Shown here in pieces: positions 5,504 to 9,138 of a DNA stretch of 9,138 bases. The notes beneath the pieces were generated by a model. It worked only from the letters and a program-made list of their open reading frames with translations. It ran no database searches and was not told where the DNA came from. The stretch is from JBBRTJ01 sp038244535 (lineage in GTDB: Bacteria > Actinomycetota > Acidimicrobiia > Acidimicrobiales > Ilumatobacteraceae), in NCBI GenBank assembly GCA_038244535.1, contig JBBRTJ010000120.1:1-9138 (forward strand), given 5' to 3'. Each line of letters starts with the position of its first letter. Position 1 is the stretch's first letter. The translations under genes were made by a program, and so were the position numbers.

Positions 5504-6664
5504 TCACAGCATCGAGGTGTCGGCGTCGACACCGAACAGCAGCTTGCCCACCGTCTCGTAGTTACGGGTCGACACCATGAGGTGCTGGGTGGCGGTGTGC
5601 ACGTCTCGGAAGCACCGCTGCAGTGGCGACGACGAGTACACCGACGATCCACCGCCGGCCTCGTAGGCGAGATCGACAGCACCGGCGGCGGACCGGGCGG
5701 CGTGGGTGCACGCCAGACGGATGCGCGCCCGCTGCTCGACGGGGACCCGGGTCCCGGCCACGGCCTGGTCCCACGCCACGCCCAGCTCGTGCAGCAGGAA
5801 GGCTCGGGCTGAACCGAGCAGCGCCTCGGCCCGAGCGATCTCGACCTGGGCCATCGTGGTCTGCGCCAGCGACTTGGACGAGTACACCGAGCGCTTGCCG
5901 GCATCGGCCAGTGCCACCAGCTCATCGATGGCCCGCCGGGCGATGCCCAACGTGGCCGCGGCAACGCCCGACGCGAGAAGGCAGAAGTTCGGGAAGTGTC
6001 CGAGCGCAGTGTCGACCTGCACCCTGCCGAGCAGCGGTTGCACCGACCGCTCGGCCGGGACCACCACGGCATCGACGCTGAAGTCGTTGGAGCCCGTGCC
6101 TCGAAGACCTGACGAGTACCAGGTGTCGAGGATCGTAACCTCGGCGGCAGGGACGAAGAACAGACGGAAGCCGCCGTCATCGGTGAGCGTGCCGCACGTG
6201 ATCCAGTCGCAGTGCTGGGTGCCGCTCCCCCACGCCCAGCGGCCGCTGATCTCGTAGCCACCCTCGACCGTGCGGCCGGTGCCACTCGGGGCGAACGCAC
6301 CACCGCTGATGGTGGCGGCGTCGCCGAACACCTCGATCGCCGCAACAGGGTCCAAGAACAGGGCCATCGACGACGTCGTCGAGGCGATCATCGAGCACCA
6401 ACCCGCAGCGCCGTCGGCCTCGGCCACCGCGGCGATGGCCTCGACCATGGTGAGCGGGTCGACCTCGGGGCCGCCATACATGGCCGGCACGCACATGCGC
6501 ATGAGACCGGCGGCCCGCAGCGCGTCGACCACCGGCATCGGCAGCCGCCGAGCCGCCTCGGCTTCGTCGGCATGGGACCGGATGAGCGGGCCAAGCGAAC
6601 GAGCGGCCCCGACGATCGTCGCGGAACCTCGGGGGTCGTTCTCGCCAGGCAGCTCCGCGTCCAT
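5504..6664 (-). CDS. Acyl-CoA dehydrogenase-like flavoprotein (group D monooxygenase type)
   Basis: A 386-residue flavoprotein with the acyl-CoA dehydrogenase fold. The N-terminal helical part contains GLMRMCVPAMYGGPEVDP (53-70) and EADGAAGWCSMI. The beta domain has GGYEISGRWAWGSG (135-148) and GLRGTGSNDF (186-195). The C-terminal part ends with LQRCFRDVHTATQHLMVS (348-365). These features match the Acyl-CoA_dh_2 subgroup, which includes HsaA and HpaB/PHAH-type flavin-dependent hydroxylases, better than classical dehydrogenases, so oxygenation of a ring substrate is as likely as desaturation of an acyl-CoA. It would need a flavin reductase partner if it is a hydroxylase; none is in the window. 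ATG 6664 lacks a good ribosome site. It is first in a two-gene unit with the crotonase gene and starts 27 bp after the pstS-like stop. Confidence 0.87.
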   Translation of the reverse strand: MDAELPGENDPRGSATIVGAARSLGPLIRSHADEAEAARRLPMPVVDALRAAGLMRMCVPAMYGGPEVDPLTMVEAIAAVAEADGAAGWCSMIASTTSSMALFLDPVAAIEVFGDAATISGGAFAPSGTGRTVEGGYEISGRWAWGSGTQHCDWITCGTLTDDGGFRLFFVPAAEVTILDTWYSSGLRGTGSNDFSVDAVVVPAERSVQPLLGRVQVDTALGHFPNFCLLASGVAAATLGIARRAIDELVALADAGKRSVYSSKSLAQTTMAQVEIARAEALLGSARAFLLHELGVAWDQAVAGTRVPVEQRARIRLACTHAARSAAGAVDLAYEAGGGSSVYSSSPLQRCFRDVHTATQHLMVSTRNYETVGKLLFGVDADTSML

Positions 6665-6675
6665 GGCGGCGAAGG

Positions 6676-6694
6676 TAGCCCTACGCCAGGGCTA
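6676..6694. promoter_or_regulatory. Inverted repeat across the pstS-like stop codon
   Basis: TAGCCCT (6676-6682) and AGGGCTA (6688-6694) are perfect 7-bp arms around ACGCC. The outer arm contains the stop codon of the pstS-like gene, and the whole repeat sits just upstream of the flavoprotein ATG. It may be a small operator for the flavoprotein-crotonase operon or an RNA hairpin at the end of the pst message. No T run follows. Confidence 0.4.
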
Positions 6695-8434
6695 GGCGCC
6701 TCGCCGGCGCCTGGGCCACAGCAGCAGCACGCTCGGCACGACGAGCAGCGCCACGATCGCCACGCCACTGGCGACGACGAACGGCATGATGGGTGGCTCA
6801 GCGGTCTTGAGCTGAGCGGTGCTGGCCAGCGCCACCTGGCGGGCGCGCGTGACCGCGCCTTTCGCCGTCCCCTGGCCATCCGACGGCGACGTTGCGCTGG
6901 AGTCGGTACCGCGTGGGCCAGTGCCCGTGCCCCCGTCGCCTCCCGTGCCCGAGCCGTCGGTCGCCGTTGGATCGATGGTGGTCGTGCTGGCATCACTGGG
7001 CGCGATCGTCGTCACCGTCGAGCCTCCGGTGCCGGTACCTGCGCCCCCCGCGACTCCGGTCGAGCCCCGAGCACCGCCTGATCCGCCGCCCGTTCCGGTC
7101 CCCGTCCCCGATCCAGCGCCGGACCCGGATCCGGATCCACCACCAGCCCCACCGGAGCCGCCCGTCCCCCCGGTGCCACCGGTGCCGCCGCTACCCCCGG
7201 TGCCACCGGTGCCGCCGCTACCCCCGGTGCCCGATCCACTGAAGTCACCGGTGATGTATGGGTTGGGGCAGCCCGCCGCCGTGAGCGGCGGGAACGGTGT
7301 GCCCCCCGGGATCAGCGCCACGACGTCGGCTGCGAACTGGACCAGGTTCGGGGGCAGTGGCGAGTAGCCGAGGTTGGCCATCTTGCGCTGCCCGGTACAC
7401 GCGAAGTACTCGATGAACTGGCTGAGCGCCGCGCCCTTGTCCGGCGGGAGGTCGAGGGGCACGATCATGTAGCTGTAGCTGGAGATCGGGTACACGCGAG
7501 GGTCCGGGTTCGTGTACACCCCGTCGAGGATCTGGGTCCGATCGGGGTTGATGCGCACCTTGGTCAGCGCCACCGCAACGTTGCCGGCAGCCGGTTGCGT
7601 GTAGGCGCCCGAGACGTTGAGCACGCTGGCTACTGGGCGTCGTCGTTGCTGCGCGTACGAGTACTCGACGTAACCGATCGACCCTCGACCGGTGGCATCG
7701 CTGGCGATGAAGTTGGCCACGCCGTCGGAGCCGAGCTGGGCCTTGGCCCGAGGCCCGAAGGCCGGGAACGACGACGTCTGGCCGTCCGAACGGGTGAGAC
7801 CGAACGACTGGTAGAAAGGCATCCAGATCGGCGCCGCCTGCGAGCCGAGGTAGCGGCTGAACTGGGCCGAGGTGCCCGAGTTGTCGCTGCGGATGATCGG
7901 AGTGATCTGGAACGTCTCGAACGTACGACCCGGGTTGTCGGCCTGGATGGCCGGGTCGTTCCAGCTCGAGATCTGACCTGTGAAGATCTTGGCGATGGCG
8001 TTGGCCGACAGCTTGAGGTCGCGCACGGCGTTGCCCGCCGCGTCTCGCAAGTTGTACATGAGCGATGTCCCACCGGCCACGATCGGCAGGTACTGGAAGT
8101 TCGGTCGTGCGGTCGTGGGTGGGTCCTCGGGGGGCGGCTGGAAGGGGATCTCGGACACGCCGAAATCGACCGTCTTGTCGAGGAACGCGGTACGCCCGGC
8201 GCCGGAGCCGTTCTGCTGGTAGTTGACCTTGATGCCGAGCTTCGACACATCGGCTTGCCACACGAAGATGGCGTTGGCGCTCCAGGTCGAGCCCGAACCG
8301 GTGATCAGCGGGAGTGAAGCAGCCTCGGCGACCGGGGCGGCAGGGAGCACCCCGGCCAGCGTGATCACCACGACCGCTGCCGAGCCCACGACGGCGCCGA
8401 CCGCGGCGCGACGGCGAGTTGCGCGAACGCTCAT
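6692..8434 (-). CDS. pstS: PstS-like phosphate-binding protein with Gly-rich linker and C-terminal membrane anchor
   Basis: A 580-residue exported binding protein. Residues 1-39 are a signal peptide (basic RATRRR, hydrophobic core, likely cut after AEA or AEAA) with no lipobox cysteine. Residues about 40-395 are the PstS domain: TGSGSTW, YQQNGSGAGRTAF, DFGVSEIPF, IIRSDNSGTSAQFSRYL (R182, S186, G187, T188) and GSIGYVEYSYAQQ. C346 and C389 could form a disulfide. Aligned with E. coli PstS, the phosphate ligand Asp56 is replaced by E95. Residues about 397-545 are a Gly/Ser/Thr linker, then a membrane helix (about 550-573) and RRRR. Typical PstS proteins are about 350 residues and lack this tail. 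ATG 8434 has GGGAGG about 8 nt upstream and overlaps the pstB stop by one base. Phosphate is the likely ligand; a related oxyanion is possible. Confidence 0.88.
   Translation of the reverse strand: MSVRATRRRAAVGAVVGSAAVVVITLAGVLPAAPVAEAASLPLITGSGSTWSANAIFVWQADVSKLGIKVNYQQNGSGAGRTAFLDKTVDFGVSEIPFQPPPEDPPTTARPNFQYLPIVAGGTSLMYNLRDAAGNAVRDLKLSANAIAKIFTGQISSWNDPAIQADNPGRTFETFQITPIIRSDNSGTSAQFSRYLGSQAAPIWMPFYQSFGLTRSDGQTSSFPAFGPRAKAQLGSDGVANFIASDATGRGSIGYVEYSYAQQRRRPVASVLNVSGAYTQPAAGNVAVALTKVRINPDRTQILDGVYTNPDPRVYPISSYSYMIVPLDLPPDKGAALSQFIEYFACTGQRKMANLGYSPLPPNLVQFAADVVALIPGGTPFPPLTAAGCPNPYITGDFSGSGTGGSGGTGGTGGSGGTGGTGGTGGSGGAGGGSGSGSGAGSGTGTGTGGGSGGARGSTGVAGGAGTGTGGSTVTTIAPSDASTTTIDPTATDGSGTGGDGGTGTGPRGTDSSATSPSDGQGTAKGAVTRARQVALASTAQLKTAEPPIMPFVVASGVAIVALLVVPSVLLLWPRRRRGA
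7167..7231 (-). repeat. 27-bp tandem repeat in the pstS-like linker
   Basis: A 27-bp unit is repeated identically at 7167-7193 and 7194-7220, with a third partial copy to 7231. It encodes the nonapeptide GGSGGTGGT in frame, so copy-number changes by slippage would alter linker length by nine residues without breaking the gene. The flanking DNA is also G/C-rich and repetitive. Confidence 0.85.
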
Positions 8435-9138
8435 CACCCGAACCTCCCGTTGACGTAGTCGTTGGTGCGAGGGTCGACCGGCGAGCCGAACAGCTGTGTG
8501 GTGGCGCCTTCCTCGACGATGTAGCCAGGCTGCTGGTCGGCGGCCAGGAAGAACGCACAGCGCTGGCTGACCCGCTGGGCCTGCTGCATGTTGTGGGTGA
8601 CGATCACGATCGTCACGAGCTCGCCGAGGTCGTTGATCGTCTCTTCGATGCGACGCGTCGACGTCGGATCGAGCGCCGAGCACGGCTCGTCCATCAGCAG
8701 CACCTCGGGCCGCACCGCGAGGGCACGGGCGATGCACAGACGCTGCTGCTGGCCGCCCGACAGTGCGCCACCGGGCGACTTCAGGCGGTCCTTCACCTCG
8801 TTCCAGAGGCCGGCGCGGGTCAGGCACTCCTCGACGAGGTCGTGCTTGTCGGCGACCTTGGTCCCCGTGAACTTGAGGCCGGCCAGCACGTTGTCGCGCA
8901 GGCTCATCGACGGGAACGGGTTCGGCTTCTGGAACACCATGCCGATCCGCTTGCGGGTGTCGGTGGCCGACTGCTCGGCGCCGTAGATGTCGACGCCGTC
9001 GAGGTTGACCGACCCCGCCAGCGCCGCCCCGTCGATCAGCTCGTGCATGCGGTTGAGGATGCGAAGAAACGTCGACTTGCCACAGCCGGACGGGCCGATC
9101 AGCGCGGTCACCGTGCGGGGGGCCATCGAGAGGTTCAC
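8434..9138 (-). CDS. pstB: Phosphate ABC transporter ATPase PstB (5' end outside window)
   Basis: The 234 visible residues are the ATPase of the high-affinity phosphate importer, which drives PstCA in the membrane. Walker A is GPSGCGKST (15-23), the Q-loop is VFQKPNPFPS, the ABC signature LSGGQQQRL, Walker B VLLMDEPCSALDP, and the H-loop is IVTHNMQQA. The motif order and the FQKPNPFP wording are typical of PstB. A GTG lies exactly at the window edge, but homologues have about 20-30 more residues before the matching VNLSM stretch, so this is most likely an internal valine and the gene is partial. The stop overlaps the pstS-like start (TGATG), which couples translation. pstC and pstA would be expected beyond the right edge. 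Confidence 0.95.
   Translation of the reverse strand: MNLSMAPRTVTALIGPSGCGKSTFLRILNRMHELIDGAALAGSVNLDGVDIYGAEQSATDTRKRIGMVFQKPNPFPSMSLRDNVLAGLKFTGTKVADKHDLVEECLTRAGLWNEVKDRLKSPGGALSGGQQQRLCIARALAVRPEVLLMDEPCSALDPTSTRRIEETINDLGELVTIVIVTHNMQQAQRVSQRCAFFLAADQQPGYIVEEGATTQLFGSPVDPRTNDYVNGRFG

Noticed and set aside
5494..6345. Upstream extension of the crotonase frame to 6345
   Set aside because: It overlaps the flavoprotein gene in another frame and has a Ser/Arg/Pro-rich, domain-free sequence. ATG 5493 has a good ribosome site.
7100..7230. Repeats suggestive of a CRISPR array
   Set aside because: The copies are contiguous, have no unique spacers and are in-frame Gly-linker codons of the pstS-like gene.
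8437..8827. Upstream extension of the pstS-like frame to 8827
   Set aside because: It is antisense-free but out of frame with pstB, which occupies this DNA with all its motifs. A signal peptide and a ribosome site mark the start at 8434.

Overview
The window is high-GC DNA with actinobacterial traits: GTG and leaderless starts, a PIN-type VapBC module, and acyl-CoA enzymes of actinobacterial style. An Acidimicrobiia-like genome is my best guess, but this is inference without any search. Eight intact or partial protein genes, one damaged gene and one tRNA fragment are supportable.

Left end (1-1616, accessory): a 49-nt relic of the 3' half of tRNA-Arg(CCT) lies on the minus strand at 75-123, as left behind by site-specific integration into a tRNA gene. 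Just inside it is a two-gene AbiE-like toxin-antitoxin module. An Xre-type HTH antitoxin (195-716) has a near-perfect operator palindrome ending at its start codon. It overlaps by GTGA a nucleotidyltransferase toxin of the AbiEii family (from 713), which appears to be broken by a 1-base frameshift and an in-frame TAG. The stretch 1360-1616 has no convincing gene but carries clustered TTGCCAC repeats.

Middle (1617-6664, lipid or aromatic acid metabolism): on the minus strand lie an acyl-CoA ligase (1617-3176), a nitroreductase (3366-4028), a crotonase-fold protein (4705-5493) and an acyl-CoA dehydrogenase-like flavoprotein (5504-6664). The last two are 10 nt apart and form an operon. A plus-strand vapBC toxin-antitoxin pair (4084-4718) is wedged among them, divergent from the nitroreductase and overlapping the crotonase gene tail to tail. 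The crotonase lacks both classical catalytic glutamates, so it is probably not a simple hydratase.

Right end (6692-9138, phosphate uptake): pstB (partial, running off the window) is followed with a 1-base stop/start overlap by a PstS-like binding protein. That protein is unusual. It has a signal peptide, a Glu where the key phosphate-ligand Asp is expected, a long Gly/Ser/Thr linker encoded partly by a 27-bp tandem repeat, a C-terminal membrane helix and an RRRR tail. This suggests a binding domain tethered to the membrane through the wall space instead of a soluble or lipid-anchored PstS. No completely new defence or mobile system is evident. The best leads are the tRNA scar with the decayed AbiE module and the tethered PstS.
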